A stretch of 64,000 nucleotides of DNA from an uncultured Helicobacter sp. (GTDB lineage: Bacteria; Campylobacterota; Campylobacteria; Campylobacterales; Helicobacteraceae): NCBI RefSeq assembly GCF_937893305.1, contig NZ_CALBGN010000018.1:6112-70111 (forward strand), written 5' to 3'. The notes below the pieces were generated by a model, which saw only the letters and a list, made by a program, of their open reading frames with translations, made no database searches and had not been told where the DNA came from. Each line of letters starts with the position of its first letter. Positions within the stretch are counted from its first letter, which is position 1. The translations under genes and the position numbers were made by a program. This document shows, in pieces, positions 37,117 through 48,200 of the stretch.

Positions 37117-37860
37117 ATGAATTTTTGCGGTAACAATGTTTTAATTACAGGTGCATCTAAAGGTATTGGTGCTGAGATTGCTAAAGTTTTAGCAAAAAAG
37201 GGCTTAAAAGTATGGATCAACTACCGCTCAAAGCCAGAGCTTGCAGACTCTTTAAAAGCAGAGATTGAAGCAAATGGCGGAAGTGCAGCAGTTGTATGTT
37301 TTGATGCAACAGATGAAGAAGCGTTTATTGCAGGACTTAATGCAATTACAAGCAGTGATGGTGCTTTAGCATTTTTAGTAAATAATGCAGGCATTACAAA
37401 CGATAAACTTTCAATGCGTATGCAAACACAAGATTTTACTTCTGTGCTTAATGCAAATTTAACTTCAAGCTTTATTGGTTGTCGCGAAGCCTTAAAGATT
37501 ATGCGCAAACAAGGCTATGGTGCGGTAGTTAATATCGCCTCAATCATTGGAGAAATTGGAAACCTTGGACAATGTAATTATGCAGCAAGCAAAGGCGGAA
37601 TGATTGCGATGACAAAATCTTTTGCCAAAGAAGGTGGAAGTAAAGGAATCCGATTTAACTGCATAACACCGGGCTTTATTGAAAGCGATATGACAAAAAG
37701 CTTAAAAGATGAAATTAAAGCAGAATATGCAAAAAATATCCCTCTAGGTCGCTTTGGAAGTGGAGAAGAAGTTGCTGAAGCTGTTGCGTTTTTGCTTTCA
37801 AATGGCGCAAATTACATAACCGGGGAAGTCTTAAAGGTAAATGGCGGGCTTTATATGTAG
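37117..37860 (+). CDS. fabG: 3-oxoacyl-ACP reductase
   Basis: A 247-residue short-chain dehydrogenase that reduces 3-ketoacyl-ACP with NADPH in fatty acid elongation. The cofactor motif TGASKGIG is at about 11-18, NNAG is near residue 88, and the catalytic Ser-Tyr-Lys set is seen in NIASIIGE and YAASKGG. It heads the block fabG-acpP-fabF-accA, an order also known in H. pylori. The ATG has AAAGGG upstream. Confidence 0.96.
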   Translation: MNFCGNNVLITGASKGIGAEIAKVLAKKGLKVWINYRSKPELADSLKAEIEANGGSAAVVCFDATDEEAFIAGLNAITSSDGALAFLVNNAGITNDKLSMRMQTQDFTSVLNANLTSSFIGCREALKIMRKQGYGAVVNIASIIGEIGNLGQCNYAASKGGMIAMTKSFAKEGGSKGIRFNCITPGFIESDMTKSLKDEIKAEYAKNIPLGRFGSGEEVAEAVAFLLSNGANYITGEVLKVNGGLYM

Positions 37861-37889
37861 CAAATAAAGTTTTTTAAGAAAAACTTAGC

Positions 37890-37895
37890 TACAAT
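37890..37895 (+). promoter_or_regulatory. -10 element of acpP
   Basis: TACAAT in TTAGCTACAATACAG lies 35 bases before the acpP start in the 70-base gap after fabG. acpP is usually among the most strongly expressed genes, so an own promoter is expected. Confidence 0.5.
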
Positions 37896-37930
37896 ACAGC
37901 CTTATTGAAATTTTTTAAGGAGAAGTTGCA

Positions 37931-38164
37931 ATGGCAATATTTGATGATGTAAAGGCAGTTGTTGTAGAACAGCTTAATGTAAATGAAGGTGAAGTGAAGC
38001 CAGAATCTAAATTTGTAGATGATTTAGGTGCAGATTCTTTAGATGTTGTTGAGCTTGTAATGGCATTAGAAGAAAAATTTGAAATTGAAATCCCAGATGA
38101 AGAAGCGGAAAAAATTCAAACCGTTGGAGATGTTGTTGCTTATATTGAAAAGGCAAAAGCTTAA
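37931..38164 (+). CDS. acpP: Acyl carrier protein
   Basis: A 77-residue acidic helical carrier. The 4'-phosphopantetheine attachment site is S36 in [16 protein letters not shown] lies seven bases before ATG. It carries acyl chains for FabF, FabG, FabZ and LpxA, the last two encoded later in this window. Confidence 0.97.
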   Translation: MAIFDDVKAVVVEQLNVNEGEVKPESKFVDDLGADSLDVVELVMALEEKFEIEIPDEEAEKIQTVGDVVAYIEKAKA

Positions 38165-38227
38165 TTTATACTCTTTTTAGTATGCCTTATAGGGCATACT
38201 TTATATTTTTATAATCAAGGGAGAAAT

Positions 38228-39463
38228 ATGAGACGCGTAGTGGTAACTGGACTAGGAATGATTAATGCTCTTGGATTAAACAGAGAGGATTCTTTTAAAG
38301 CTATTATAGAAGGAAGATGTGGAGTTAAAACAATCTCCTCTTTTGACATTTCAGAATTTCCTGTGAAAATTGCCGCTGAAATTACAGATTTTGACCCAAA
38401 TAGCGTAATGGACGCAAAAGAAATTAAAAAAGCCGACCGCTTTATTCAATTAGGAATCAAAGCTGCAAAAGAAGCTATGGAAGATAGCGGTTTATTAAAT
38501 GCTGATGGTAAATTGCAAGATTCTATTAATCCTGAACGCTTTGGTATTAGCTCTGCTTCTGGGATTGGTGGTTTAGGAAATATTGAAAAAAACTCTGTGG
38601 TGAATTTTGAACGCGGACCAAAGCGCATTTCACCTTTTTTTATCCCATCAGCACTTGTGAATATGCTTGGTGGATTTATCTCTATTGATTATTCTATTAA
38701 AGGACCAAACCTAGCAAGCGTTACAGCTTGTGCTGCAGGGACACACGGCATTAGTGAAGCAGGGAAAACCATAATGCTAAACTGCGCTGATAGAATGCTT
38801 GTTGTTGCTGCTGAATCTGCAATTTGTGGCGTAGGAATCGGTGGCTTTGCTGCAATGAAAGCACTATCTGATAGAAATGATGATCCGCAACACGCAAGTC
38901 GTCCTTTTGATAATGAGCGCAATGGCTTTGTAATGGGAGAAGGTGCAGCAGCTTTAGTGCTTGAAGAATATGAAGCGGCAAAAGCAAGGGGAGCGACAAT
39001 TTATGCAGAATTAGTAGGTTTTGGAGAAAGTGGCGATGCAAATCACATTACTACACCAGCACCAGAAGGAGAAGGCGCATATCGTGCAATGAAAGCAGCA
39101 CTAACTATGGCAAATATACAAATTGATTATGTCAATGCACACGGAACTAGCACGAAATACAACGATCTTTATGAAACACTTGCTCTTAAAAAAGTCTTTA
39201 ATGGTAATGTCCCTCCTGTTAGCTCCACCAAAGGACAAATTGGACATTGCTTGGGCGCAGCAGGTGGAATTGAAGCAGTAATTTCTATCCTATCTATGCA
39301 AAAAGGAATCTTGCCACCAACAATCAATCAAATCCAAAAAGATCCAGAATGTGATTTAGACTACATACCAAACACTCCAAGAGAAGCAAAGATTAATGCA
39401 GTAATGAGCAATTCCTTTGGTTTTGGGGGAACTAATGGCGTTGTAATCTTTAAAAAAGTGTAA
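38228..39463 (+). CDS. fabF: Beta-ketoacyl-ACP synthase II
   Basis: A 411-residue condensing enzyme of fatty acid elongation. The catalytic triad is visible as Cys in VTACAAGTH, His in NAHGTSTKYND and His in GQIGHCLGAAGG. The C-terminal NSFGFGGTNG loop is present. AAGGGAG precedes the ATG. The accA start codon follows three bases after its stop. Confidence 0.96.
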   Translation: MRRVVVTGLGMINALGLNREDSFKAIIEGRCGVKTISSFDISEFPVKIAAEITDFDPNSVMDAKEIKKADRFIQLGIKAAKEAMEDSGLLNADGKLQDSINPERFGISSASGIGGLGNIEKNSVVNFERGPKRISPFFIPSALVNMLGGFISIDYSIKGPNLASVTACAAGTHGISEAGKTIMLNCADRMLVVAAESAICGVGIGGFAAMKALSDRNDDPQHASRPFDNERNGFVMGEGAAALVLEEYEAAKARGATIYAELVGFGESGDANHITTPAPEGEGAYRAMKAALTMANIQIDYVNAHGTSTKYNDLYETLALKKVFNGNVPPVSSTKGQIGHCLGAAGGIEAVISILSMQKGILPPTINQIQKDPECDLDYIPNTPREAKINAVMSNSFGFGGTNGVVIFKKV

Positions 39464-39466
39464 ATC

Positions 39467-40396
39467 GTGGCAACTTATTTAGACTTTGAAATAAAGATTA
39501 AAACACTCCAAGAAAATATCGCAACAGCAAGATTAAAAAACGATGCGCACGCCATTGAGATTTTACAAAAAGATTTAGACAAAGAAGTTACAAAAGTCTA
39601 TTCCAATCTCTCTGATTATCAAAAATTACAGCTTGCAAGACATCCTGATCGTCCTTATGCGTTAGATTACATCACTCTGCTTTTAGAAGAGCCTTTAGAA
39701 ATTCACGGAGATAGACATTTTAGTGATGATCGCGCCATTGTATGTTACCTTGGCAAAATCGCAGGCGAAAAGGTAATAGTTATTGGCGAAGAAAAAGGCA
39801 GAGGGACAAAAAACAAGCTATATCGCAACTTTGGAATGCCAAATCCAGAAGGTTATCGCAAGGCATTGCGTGTAGCAAAAATGGCAGAAAAATTTGGAAT
39901 CCCACTTTTAATGTTTATTGACACCCCGGGTGCATATCCCGGAATTGGTGCAGAAGAACGCGGACAGAGTGAAGCGATTGCTAAAAACTTGCAAGAATTT
40001 AGCACACTTAAGATTCCAACTATCTCTATTGTAATTGGCGAGGGTGGAAGTGGTGGCGCACTTGCTATTGGTGTAGCAGACAAACTTGCAATGATGGAAT
40101 ATTCTGTTTTTAGTGTCATCTCCCCAGAGGGTTGTGCGGCGATTTTATGGAATGATCCTGCAAAGATTGAGAACGCAACACAAGCCTTAAAAATCACACC
40201 AGAAGATTTAAAAGAAGCAAATTTAATTGACGCAATTATTAAAGAACCCGGAATTGGCGCGCATAGAGACAAAGAAGGCGCAGCACAAGCAATTAAAACA
40301 TACTTTTTAGAATCCCTAGATTCTATCCGCCAAGATCCCGATTATTTAGACAAACGCTTTAATAAACTGATGAATTACGGAAGTTTTCAAGCATAA
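39467..40396 (+). CDS. accA: Acetyl-CoA carboxylase carboxyltransferase subunit alpha
   Basis: A 309-residue subunit that transfers the carboxyl group from biotin to acetyl-CoA to give malonyl-CoA. The start is GTG (VATYLDFE), because no ATG is near and the alignment begins here. [27 protein letters not shown] and [23 protein letters not shown] are typical. The partner accD is not in the window. Confidence 0.95.
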   Translation: MATYLDFEIKIKTLQENIATARLKNDAHAIEILQKDLDKEVTKVYSNLSDYQKLQLARHPDRPYALDYITLLLEEPLEIHGDRHFSDDRAIVCYLGKIAGEKVIVIGEEKGRGTKNKLYRNFGMPNPEGYRKALRVAKMAEKFGIPLLMFIDTPGAYPGIGAEERGQSEAIAKNLQEFSTLKIPTISIVIGEGGSGGALAIGVADKLAMMEYSVFSVISPEGCAAILWNDPAKIENATQALKITPEDLKEANLIDAIIKEPGIGAHRDKEGAAQAIKTYFLESLDSIRQDPDYLDKRFNKLMNYGSFQA

Positions 40397-40414
40397 ATTA
40401 AAGATCCAAACACA

Positions 40415-41629
40415 ATGCAAGAAGTCGCAATCATCGGCGGAGGCGCAAGCGGAATCTTTTGTGCAGTTTTGCTTTCTTTACATAATATCCCTATTGTTTT
40501 GTTTGAAAAAAACAAAATTCTAGGCAAAAAACTCCTAGCCACAGGTAATGGTCGTTGCAATATCCATAACACAAGCACAGATTCTAGTTCTTTTCAAAGC
40601 ACAAGTTTTTTACAAAAAGACTTGCAACATATTTTGCAAAACTACCCATTTAACGCCTTTGTAAAGACCTGTCAATCTCTAGGACTTCATCTTCACACAC
40701 AAGAAAATGGTAAAGTCTATCCCCTATCAAACTCCGCGAAATCCGTTTTAGAAGTTTTTACCCACGCTTTAAACAAGAATCCAAACTTACAAATCCACTT
40801 AAACACCGAGATTACCACTATTACAAAAAGCGATTCTAACTTTTTACTCCATAGCCACAACCACACCGAAAGTTTTAGCACATTAATTCTAGCTTGTGGT
40901 AGCCAAGCTGCCCCAAAACTAGGCGGTAGCAACAAGGGCGAAATTCTAGCAAAGCAACTTAACTTAAAATATCACCAAGCCTATCCCGCCCTTGTGCCAT
41001 TAAATTTGGATTCCACCTTTCTTAGCTCCCTAAGTGGCGTTAAAATCCAAGCCAAACTTACTTTAAAAAACAATGAACAAATCCTAGCCCAAACACTAGA
41101 TGATGTGCTTTTTACAAACTATGGAATTTCAGGCTTTGGCGTGCTTGATCTCTCAAGCTTTTTTCAAACACGCCAAAATCTCACCTTAATGCTTGATTTT
41201 TTGCCAAATCTCACGCCAAAAACACTAGAAAACTCCCTACAAAACACGCTGAAAAATAACCCTAAAATCCCATTAGAAACCTTGCTTAATGGCTTCTTAC
41301 ACCCAAAAATTGCCAAAGCCTTTGCCACACATTTTAACTTTAACCCGAATAACACAAAGCAACTTAAACAATTCCTATTTACCCTTAAAAATTTCCCTTG
41401 TAAAAATCCAAAGTTAAAGGACTTTGAAAGTGCAGAAGTCTGTGGTGGGGGCGTAAGTGGAAAGGAAATCAACCCAAACACAATGGAATCTAAAAAGCAC
41501 AAAAACCTTTACATCATCGGTGAAATGCTAGATATTGTAGGTAATCGCGGGGGCTACAACCTTGCATTTGCGTGGGCAAGCGCGAAAACTTGCACAAATG
41601 CTGTGTTAAGCAAATATCGCTTTAAATAG
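40415..41629 (+). CDS. NAD(P)/FAD-dependent oxidoreductase (BaiN/HI0933-like)
   Basis: A 404-residue flavoprotein with the N-terminal dinucleotide fold IIGGGASGIFCA (about 5-16) and KKLLATGNGRCNIHN, the hallmark of the HI0933/YhiN family. The C-terminal second FAD contact is EMLDIVGNRGGYNLAFAWASA. The substrate is unknown. The last 24 bases overlap the end of the converging hsdS gene, so the terminal residues (NAVLSKYRFK) are read from the antiparallel strand of that gene's conserved tail. Confidence 0.88.
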   Translation: MQEVAIIGGGASGIFCAVLLSLHNIPIVLFEKNKILGKKLLATGNGRCNIHNTSTDSSSFQSTSFLQKDLQHILQNYPFNAFVKTCQSLGLHLHTQENGKVYPLSNSAKSVLEVFTHALNKNPNLQIHLNTEITTITKSDSNFLLHSHNHTESFSTLILACGSQAAPKLGGSNKGEILAKQLNLKYHQAYPALVPLNLDSTFLSSLSGVKIQAKLTLKNNEQILAQTLDDVLFTNYGISGFGVLDLSSFFQTRQNLTLMLDFLPNLTPKTLENSLQNTLKNNPKIPLETLLNGFLHPKIAKAFATHFNFNPNNTKQLKQFLFTLKNFPCKNPKLKDFESAEVCGGGVSGKEINPNTMESKKHKNLYIIGEMLDIVGNRGGYNLAFAWASAKTCTNAVLSKYRFK

Positions 41630-42907
41630 CATATCACGCATTGCTTGGAGATTCTGAATCTGCTTTGTGTTGTGAGATATTTTCTCAAAATATGTTTTTA
41701 GATTTACACTTGCTAAAGATTCTTTATCAGGTTTGATTATATGGTAATTAGCTATATCGTTTTTATTAATATGTTGCTGTGCTCCACCTGTTTGATTTAA
41801 AATAATTTCATCAATATTAAACTTTATCCATAAATACAAAAATTCACTAGAAAAATCATCATTTGGTATAACACCCACAACAGATTGATTTGCACAAGAA
41901 TCAATTTCTAGCAAACTTACTTGTCCCAATGTAGCACCTGTTATTGCTATCACAACGCTCCCTTTAGGTAAAAGCTTTGTGCTTGATTTTTCAAATCCTA
42001 ATTTTGTAATAGTTTTTGTTGGCTTAACGATTCTAAATTTATTGATTTCTCCAGAATTAATCCAAGCAATATCGCCTCCCCAATATTCACTTTTTGCAGT
42101 ATTTGGGGTGCCACCTAGTTCTATCCTCACATAATCCCCCAATTTTCCCATTTCCCATTTTCCACTTTTTTGATGAGAGGATGGAGGGGCTTGAATTGCG
42201 AAGTCGCTCCCTCCCCCTCTCAAACTCTCCCCCACCCCGACAACGCTTTTTGGGTTTCTTGGATTGTCTATAAAATAATGGCGAAAAAGGGTAAGGGCTA
42301 GAGATTCTAAAGTTTTGTTTTGTCTATGGAGTAAATCTATCTTATCATCAAAGCTACTTAGAATCTCTGCTATTTTTTGTTGTATTGTAAGTGGTGGGAG
42401 CGGAAATCTGTATTCTCCAATTAATTTTGGAGAGGTATGCTTTACGGAAGTTCCTGTTGCAGAATTGACTATGAAAGCTTGATAATTTTTAGTTCTTAGC
42501 AACCAATAAATAAAATCTTTACAAATATCACTTCTCAAAAATAGAAGTAATCCAATTCTTTGGTTATGCAAATAAATATGTTCTGAATCCTTAGGGATTT
42601 TTGCGGAATATCCCAGCGTATCTCCATCTTTGCTTAAATCTGTCATAGTTACAATTATATCGCCTGTGCTAAAGATAAAACTTTTTGGAATTTCTCCGTT
42701 AAAATATTTGAATTTTTGACTTTTAAAACCACCCCCTATGTGAAAATTTCCCGGTGTAACCAAAACATTTGGTGTATGCTCTGTGGTTATATTTTTTCCT
42801 GCAAAAGCGTATCCGTGTTTAACATCAACTATTTCCCCAAGCCTTACTTCCTGCCATTGCTCTTTATGGAGAGATTGTAGAAAGGATTGTAAAGGGAGAG
42901 ATTCCAT
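41606..42907 (-). CDS. hsdS: Type I restriction-modification specificity subunit (distal copy)
   Basis: A 433-residue HsdS with two target-recognition domains (about 18-165 and 245-390), joined by conserved helical spacers (IQQKIAEILSSFDDKIDLLHRQ and the tail QIQNLQAMRDMLFKAIF). The start codon overlaps the ruvB stop (TAATG), so it rides on ruvB transcription, 7 kb away from hsdM. The linker after HYFIDNP carries about 28 extra residues compared with the other hsdS (48840-49985), from GC-rich DNA. It may give the HsdM/HsdR complex a second sequence specificity. Confidence 0.88.
   Translation of the reverse strand: MESLPLQSFLQSLHKEQWQEVRLGEIVDVKHGYAFAGKNITTEHTPNVLVTPGNFHIGGGFKSQKFKYFNGEIPKSFIFSTGDIIVTMTDLSKDGDTLGYSAKIPKDSEHIYLHNQRIGLLLFLRSDICKDFIYWLLRTKNYQAFIVNSATGTSVKHTSPKLIGEYRFPLPPLTIQQKIAEILSSFDDKIDLLHRQNKTLESLALTLFRHYFIDNPRNPKSVVGVGESLRGGGSDFAIQAPPSSHQKSGKWEMGKLGDYVRIELGGTPNTAKSEYWGGDIAWINSGEINKFRIVKPTKTITKLGFEKSSTKLLPKGSVVIAITGATLGQVSLLEIDSCANQSVVGVIPNDDFSSEFLYLWIKFNIDEIILNQTGGAQQHINKNDIANYHIIKPDKESLASVNLKTYFEKISHNTKQIQNLQAMRDMLFKAIFA
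42183..42240. repeat. GC-rich palindromic insert inside hsdS linker
   Basis: This C/G-rich stretch stands out in an AT-rich region. It contains GGAGGG (42183-42188) and CCCTCC (42209-42214), enclosing GCGA-AG-TCGC (42198-42207), and then runs of C. It keeps the hsdS frame open and is absent from the sister hsdS, so it looks like a small palindromic element inserted into a tolerant linker. Confidence 0.5.
42259..42400. repeat. hsdS central spacer repeat, copy 1
   Basis: 142 bases nearly identical (a handful of mismatches) and in direct orientation to 49355-49496. They encode the central helical spacer IQQKIAEILSSFDDKIDLLH and following residues. Shorter matches also exist at the 5' ends (near 42850 and 49920) and 3' ends (near 41630 and 48860) of the two genes. 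Confidence 0.9.
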
Positions 42908-43908
42908 TAAAATAAACTCCCAGAATCTCTAAAAGAAAAAAGTTCATAAGTTTTTTGCGTAGCGATTCTCCCCCTTGCTGTGCGCTCTAAAAATCCATTC
43001 ACTAGCAAATAAGGTTCAATCACATCTTCAATCGTTCCTTCATCTTCGCTCATTGCAGCAGCAAGCGTGCTAAGTCCAATAGGTCGCCCCCTGCTCTCAC
43101 AAATAATCTTTAAAAAGCGCAAATCCAGTTCATCAAAGCCGTGTTCATTTACTCCTAGTTCATTGAGTGCATATTGTGTGCGTTCCTTTGTGATCATCGC
43201 TTCTTCTGCAACTTCTGCAAAATCTCTAACGCGCTTTAGCAAACGCAATGCAATGCGTGGCGTGCCTCGTGATCGTTTAGCAATCTCTAATGCACCTTCT
43301 TTTTTACATTCTTTTTGTAATTTAATAGAAGCTAGAGTTACAATTCGCGCAAGCTCATCGTTTTCATAAAACTGCATTCTAAACTGCATCCCAAAGCGAT
43401 CGCGCAAGGGATTGCTAATCATTCCAGCTCTTGTTGTTGCTCCAATTAGCGTAAAGCGCGGTAAATCAATCTTTACACTTTGTGCAGCAGGACCACTTCC
43501 AATAATAATATCTAACCTAAAATCTTCCATTGCAGGATATAAAATCTCTTCAATAGCAGGGCTTAAGCGATGGATTTCATCAATAAATAAAATCTCTCCT
43601 TCATTTAAATTTGTCAAAATCGCCGCTAAATCTCCAGCTTTTTCAATCATCGGTGCAGCAGTTACTTTAATAGAAGTTTGCATTTCTGCGCTGATAATAT
43701 GCGCTAATGTTGTCTTACCAAGCCCCGGAGGTCCAAAAAGCAGCAAATGATCCAATACATCTGCACGCTTTTTTGCCGCTTCAATGAAAACTTGTAAATT
43801 CTTTTTTAGTTTCTCTTGTCCAATATAATCGTCCCAACACGATGGGCGAAGCTTGATTTCTTCTTCTCCATCAAGCGACATTTTTTCAATCTCTACAATG
43901 CGTTCCAT
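42907..43908 (-). CDS. ruvB: Holliday junction branch migration ATPase RuvB
   Basis: A 333-residue AAA+ motor that drives branch migration with RuvA. It has Walker A GPPGLGKT, Walker B FIDEIHR, sensor 1 GATTRAG, the arginine finger region PLRDRFG and the C-terminal winged helix ([22 protein letters not shown]). It starts eight bases after panB. Its stop overlaps the start of hsdS by one base, an unusual coupling of a housekeeping gene to a restriction gene. Confidence 0.96.
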   Translation of the reverse strand: MERIVEIEKMSLDGEEEIKLRPSCWDDYIGQEKLKKNLQVFIEAAKKRADVLDHLLLFGPPGLGKTTLAHIISAEMQTSIKVTAAPMIEKAGDLAAILTNLNEGEILFIDEIHRLSPAIEEILYPAMEDFRLDIIIGSGPAAQSVKIDLPRFTLIGATTRAGMISNPLRDRFGMQFRMQFYENDELARIVTLASIKLQKECKKEGALEIAKRSRGTPRIALRLLKRVRDFAEVAEEAMITKERTQYALNELGVNEHGFDELDLRFLKIICESRGRPIGLSTLAAAMSEDEGTIEDVIEPYLLVNGFLERTARGRIATQKTYELFSFRDSGSLF

Positions 43909-43916
43909 AACACCCC

Positions 43917-44735
43917 TTAATAACTTTCATTTACACTTGGAAAATCCCCATTTTTCACATCTTTAATATATTTTTGCATTGTTTCTCTTATAATCTTTGC
44001 TCCTTGCAAATACTGACGCACAAACTTTGGCTTAAACTCTTCAAAAAATCCAAAGGCATCACTCCATACAAGCACTTGTCCATCAACACTTGCACCACTG
44101 CCAATCCCAATAACAGGGATTTGAACACTTTGCGTGATTTGCTCTGCCACTTCTGCGCAAACCCCTTCTAACACAAAGCAAAACACCCCCGCATCTTCTA
44201 ATGCTTTTGCATCTTTTAAAAGCGATTCTAACTCACTTTCTTGCTTGCCCTTTACCTTATAACCGCCCTCTAAACGCACTAATTGTGGCTTTAAACCAAT
44301 ATGCCCCACAACTGCGATTCCATTTTGCACTAAAAGCTTAATTGTGTCTTTAATTTCTGCTCCGCCTTCAATTTTAACTGCCTGTGCTTTAGTCTCTTTA
44401 AAAACACGCATTGCAGAATCTAGAGTAATTTGTGGCGAAATCGTGCTACCAAATGGCATATCACATACTACAAGACTTGTTTTTGCTCCATTGCAAACCG
44501 CTTTTGTGTGATAAATCATTTGATCTAGCGTCGCACTTAGCGTATCACTCTCACCAAAAAAGCTCATATTTAGGCTATCACCCACTAAAATCATATCCAC
44601 TTCTCCATCAAAAATCTTTGAGAAAAGAGCGTCATAAGCCGTTAACATTGTGATTTTTTCTTTGTTTTTTTTGCGTAAAATCTCTGTTGTTGTAATGGAT
44701 TTTTTCTGAATTTGCATGCTCATTTTTGCTTCCAT
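43917..44735 (-). CDS. panB: 3-methyl-2-oxobutanoate hydroxymethyltransferase
   Basis: A 272-residue enzyme of pantothenate synthesis that adds a hydroxymethyl group to ketoisovalerate. It has the metal-binding [11 protein letters not shown] and CDMPFGS, KIEGG and [15 protein letters not shown] segments. Two starts are possible: ATG at 44735, or ATG at 44723, which has GGAAG about six bases upstream and would give 268 residues. It is divergent from ssrA and upstream of ruvB. Confidence 0.94.
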   Translation of the reverse strand: MEAKMSMQIQKKSITTTEILRKKNKEKITMLTAYDALFSKIFDGEVDMILVGDSLNMSFFGESDTLSATLDQMIYHTKAVCNGAKTSLVVCDMPFGSTISPQITLDSAMRVFKETKAQAVKIEGGAEIKDTIKLLVQNGIAVVGHIGLKPQLVRLEGGYKVKGKQESELESLLKDAKALEDAGVFCFVLEGVCAEVAEQITQSVQIPVIGIGSGASVDGQVLVWSDAFGFFEEFKPKFVRQYLQGAKIIRETMQKYIKDVKNGDFPSVNESY

Positions 44736-44777
44736 AAAATTTTTTGGCTAATTTTACTACATTTTCATTTTTTGCGG

Positions 44778-44783
44778 TATAAT
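44778..44783 (+). promoter_or_regulatory. -10 element of ssrA
   Basis: A perfect TATAAT (GCGGTATAATTTCGC) lies 16 bases before the mature 5' end of tmRNA. This leaves room for a short 5' leader removed by RNase P. Confidence 0.6.
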
Positions 44784-44798
44784 TTCGCTCTTACTTTT

Positions 44799-45166
44799 GG
44801 GGCTGATTAGAATTTCGACAAGATTTAAATAGCTCTAACTGCATGCCGACTTGTGCTAAGTCGCAAAACTGGCTCTTAAATATAAACGCAAACAACGCGA
44901 ATTACGCTCCAGCTTACGCTAAAGCTGCGTAGGTTTATCTCCTTTTGGAGCTGTTCTTAGTTAAGATTCTAGCTATTTTCTAAGAGCATCATCAAAGCTA
45001 GATGCGCTTTGTGTTACCAAGCATAGAGTTAAGATTTCGGTTGCCTTTGTTTAGAGTTTTTGGGAGTTTTTTAAACGAAGAAAGATTTAAAACCCAAGCA
45101 AGCATGTAAATCGGTTATTGTGGATTTGAGTTTTGGACTGGGGTTTGATTCCCCACAGCTCCACCA
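44799..45166 (+). ncRNA. ssrA: tmRNA (transfer-messenger RNA)
   Basis: The ends pair as a tRNA-like acceptor: GGGGCTG at the 5' end with CAGCTCC near the 3' end, followed by discriminator A and CCA. The T arm GGGG-TTTGATT-CCCC is intact. The tag reading frame at 44888-44932 (GCA to TAG) encodes ANNANYAPAYAKAA, close to the tags of other Campylobacterota. It frees stalled ribosomes and marks the product for proteases such as ClpXP, whose clpX lies later in this window. The next gene, hsdR, ends 81 bases downstream on the other strand. Confidence 0.95.
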
Positions 45167-45247
45167 TTAACGACTTTTTAAAACTTCAAATAACTTCAAA
45201 AAAAGCCCTTAAATAGCGTCTTTTATGTCCTTTATTGTTGTAAGTAA

Positions 45248-48200
45248 TTATAACTTATCCTTTGCTTGACTAATCTCTTGTGCGATAAGCTCGGCTTGTT
45301 TGATGGCATTATCCACGCCTAGTTGTATGCTATTTGGCGGATAGCCGTATTTCTTTAGCACCTTTTTCACCGCAAGTCTAAGCTCTGCTCTCACACTCTC
45401 ACGCAAAGTCCAGTCAAGTGTGGCATTCTCTTTAATCGTAAAAAACACTGCTTTGCTTAGCTCACGCAGCTTCTCTACACCCATAATCTCTTCTACTTCT
45501 TTAAACTCGCTCAATGCTTCATAAAAGGCATATTCATAATCACTCAAATCTAAATCTAGCCTCTTCTTATCACTTGCGATGAGTTCTTGGCTTAATTCTA
45601 TAAGCTCTTCAATCACCTGTGCAGCGTCTATGAGTCTATTTTGATATTGTATTAGAATCTGGCGGAGCTTTTCATACAAGCCCTTGATTTTTAGCTCTTT
45701 TGGGAGTCGCATTTGCAATTCATCATTTAAGAGTTTGCGTAAAGTCTCTAGTGCAATATGTGGATATTTATAATGTCTCATACCCTCCAAAAACTCATTT
45801 GAAAGGATAGAGATATTTTCTGCTTTGATTTGGCTTTTGTCTAGGATATCTATCATACCCTCACTTACTAGCTCTTTATCAATGATTTGTTTAATAAGGC
45901 TTTGTTTGAGCGCATTATCAGCTTGGGCTTTGGAGTATTCACTCTTTTTAATGCGGTTTTTAAGCAATTCAAAAAAGGCGATTTCTTTTGAGAGTTTTTG
46001 TATCTCATCATTTGGCAGCACCATAATATAGGCTTTAACAAGCCGTGCTACCTCATCTAAAAATCGCTTTTTTAACTCTTCATCACTTAGAATCTTGTCT
46101 GTGATTTGTGAAAGCAATTCAAGCTTGCCCCTTGTGTCTGCTTGAAAATACTCCATATACTCAAAGCCGTGTAACATTTGCTTTAATACTTCGTGCTTCT
46201 CATAGACGACTTCTACTAGCTTTTGTTTATCTACAAGGAAGTTTTGAGATTTACCCTGTGTGTAAAACTGCAGGGCTTTTTGGAGTTCAGCCATAATACC
46301 TATATAATCTACAATTAAACCGGAAGGCTTATCTTTATATACGCGATTTACCCTTGCGATTGCTTGCATAAGAGTATGTCCTTTCATAGGTTTGTCAATG
46401 TAGAGTGTATGCAAGGGCGGTGCGTCAAAGCCTGTTAGCCACTTATCACACACGATAATAAACTCTAAGCAATCATTAATATCATTTGCCCGATTTGCGA
46501 TATATCTTTGCTCTTCTTTGCTTGTGTGGAATCTAGTAAGCTTTGCACCATCACTTGCACCTGAAGCGATGATAACTTTTGCCCTGCCTGTTGTGTAATC
46601 ATCACTATGCAAACTTGGATCAAGCTCTACTAGCTCATTATACAAATCCACGGCAATTTCTCTACTAGAACACGCTATCATCGCCTTGCCTTTAAGCTTT
46701 TCTTTTCTAGCGTTGAAATGTTCTAAAATGTCTTTGGCAATGTTTTTTAATCGCTCTTTTGCACCGATAATGCCTTGCAGTTTTAAAAGATCGCCTTGCG
46801 TGTTGTCTTTATCAACAGATTCTATAAGCTTTTTGCCCTCTTCGCTTAGATGCAGTTTTGCTAAACGGCTTTCATAGTATAAAGGCAAGGTTGCACCATC
46901 ATCTACGGCTTTTTGAAAATCATAAATATCAATATAATCTCCAAATACATTTCGCGTATTTGCATTATCTTTTTCTATGGGTGTGCCACTAAAGCCCACA
47001 TAAGTAGCATTAGGCAGAGCATCACGCACATTTTGTGCATAACCATAGGCAAGATCTTCGCCGCGTAGCCTTGCACTAAAGCCATATTGTGTGCGGTGGG
47101 CTTCATCAGCAATGACAATAATATCTTCCCTTTGACTTAAAAGCTCAAAGCGTTCATTTTCATCTCTAAATTTTTGCATTGTGCTAAAGATTATGCCACC
47201 TTTTCTTTGCTTAAAGATTTCTTTTAAATCCTTTGTGCTTTCACATTGCAAGGGCGTGGTTTGCAAAAGCGCGCTTGACTTTATAAAGGTATTAAACAAC
47301 TGATTGTCCAAATCCGTCCTATCTGTGAGTAATAGTAGCGTAGGGTTATTGAGTTCTTTTAAGGCTTTAGCACAGAAAAATACCATTGATAGACTTTTAC
47401 CGCTGCCTTGAGTGTGCCATACTACACCGCCTTTTTTGTTTGTTTCATTACTTTGCATAGCCTTTTTGACACTCTGCATTGCTTTATTAACAGCATAGTA
47501 TTGATGATATGCGGCGATTTTTTTATTGAGTTTAGATTCTTTATAGCCTTGTGCGTCTTGTATATAGCTTTGCTCGTAAATGATAAAATAGCGTAAAAAA
47601 TCAAGCAAAACGCAAGGCTTTAATACTTCGCAAATCTCTAAAACAAGCATATCTTTGTTTGACGCACTTTCTTGTCCTTGCCATTTTAAAAAGCGTGTAA
47701 AATCAGCATTCAAACTGCCAAGTTTAGAATCTACCCCATCGCTTATAATACACAACGCATTAGGGATAAAAAGCTCTTTTGCTATCTCTTTATAGGTTTC
47801 TATCTGCAAATACGCCTTATGCAAATCTGCATTTACACCAAGTGGGTTTTTTAGCTCACATAGCACCAAAGGTAACCCATTAACAAATACCATAATATCG
47901 CATCGCACAGAATCTTGTGTGCTAAAGACAAATTGATTGAGTGCTAAAAGGGCATTATTTTCTACATTGTCAAAGTCTAATAACTCTAGATTAATACCCC
48001 TTTGCTCGTTATTGACTAAGGCTTCTAGGGTAATACCACCTATTAAATATGCGTGCATTTTAGCATTAGCACTCATCAAATCTTCTTCATCACTTAAAGC
48101 TAGAATCTTCTTATACGCTTCAAGGGCTAAATACTCTTTTTGCTCCGCACTTAAAAAGTCATAATTACTTTTAGATTCAAAGTTTATACGCGTAATAGAA

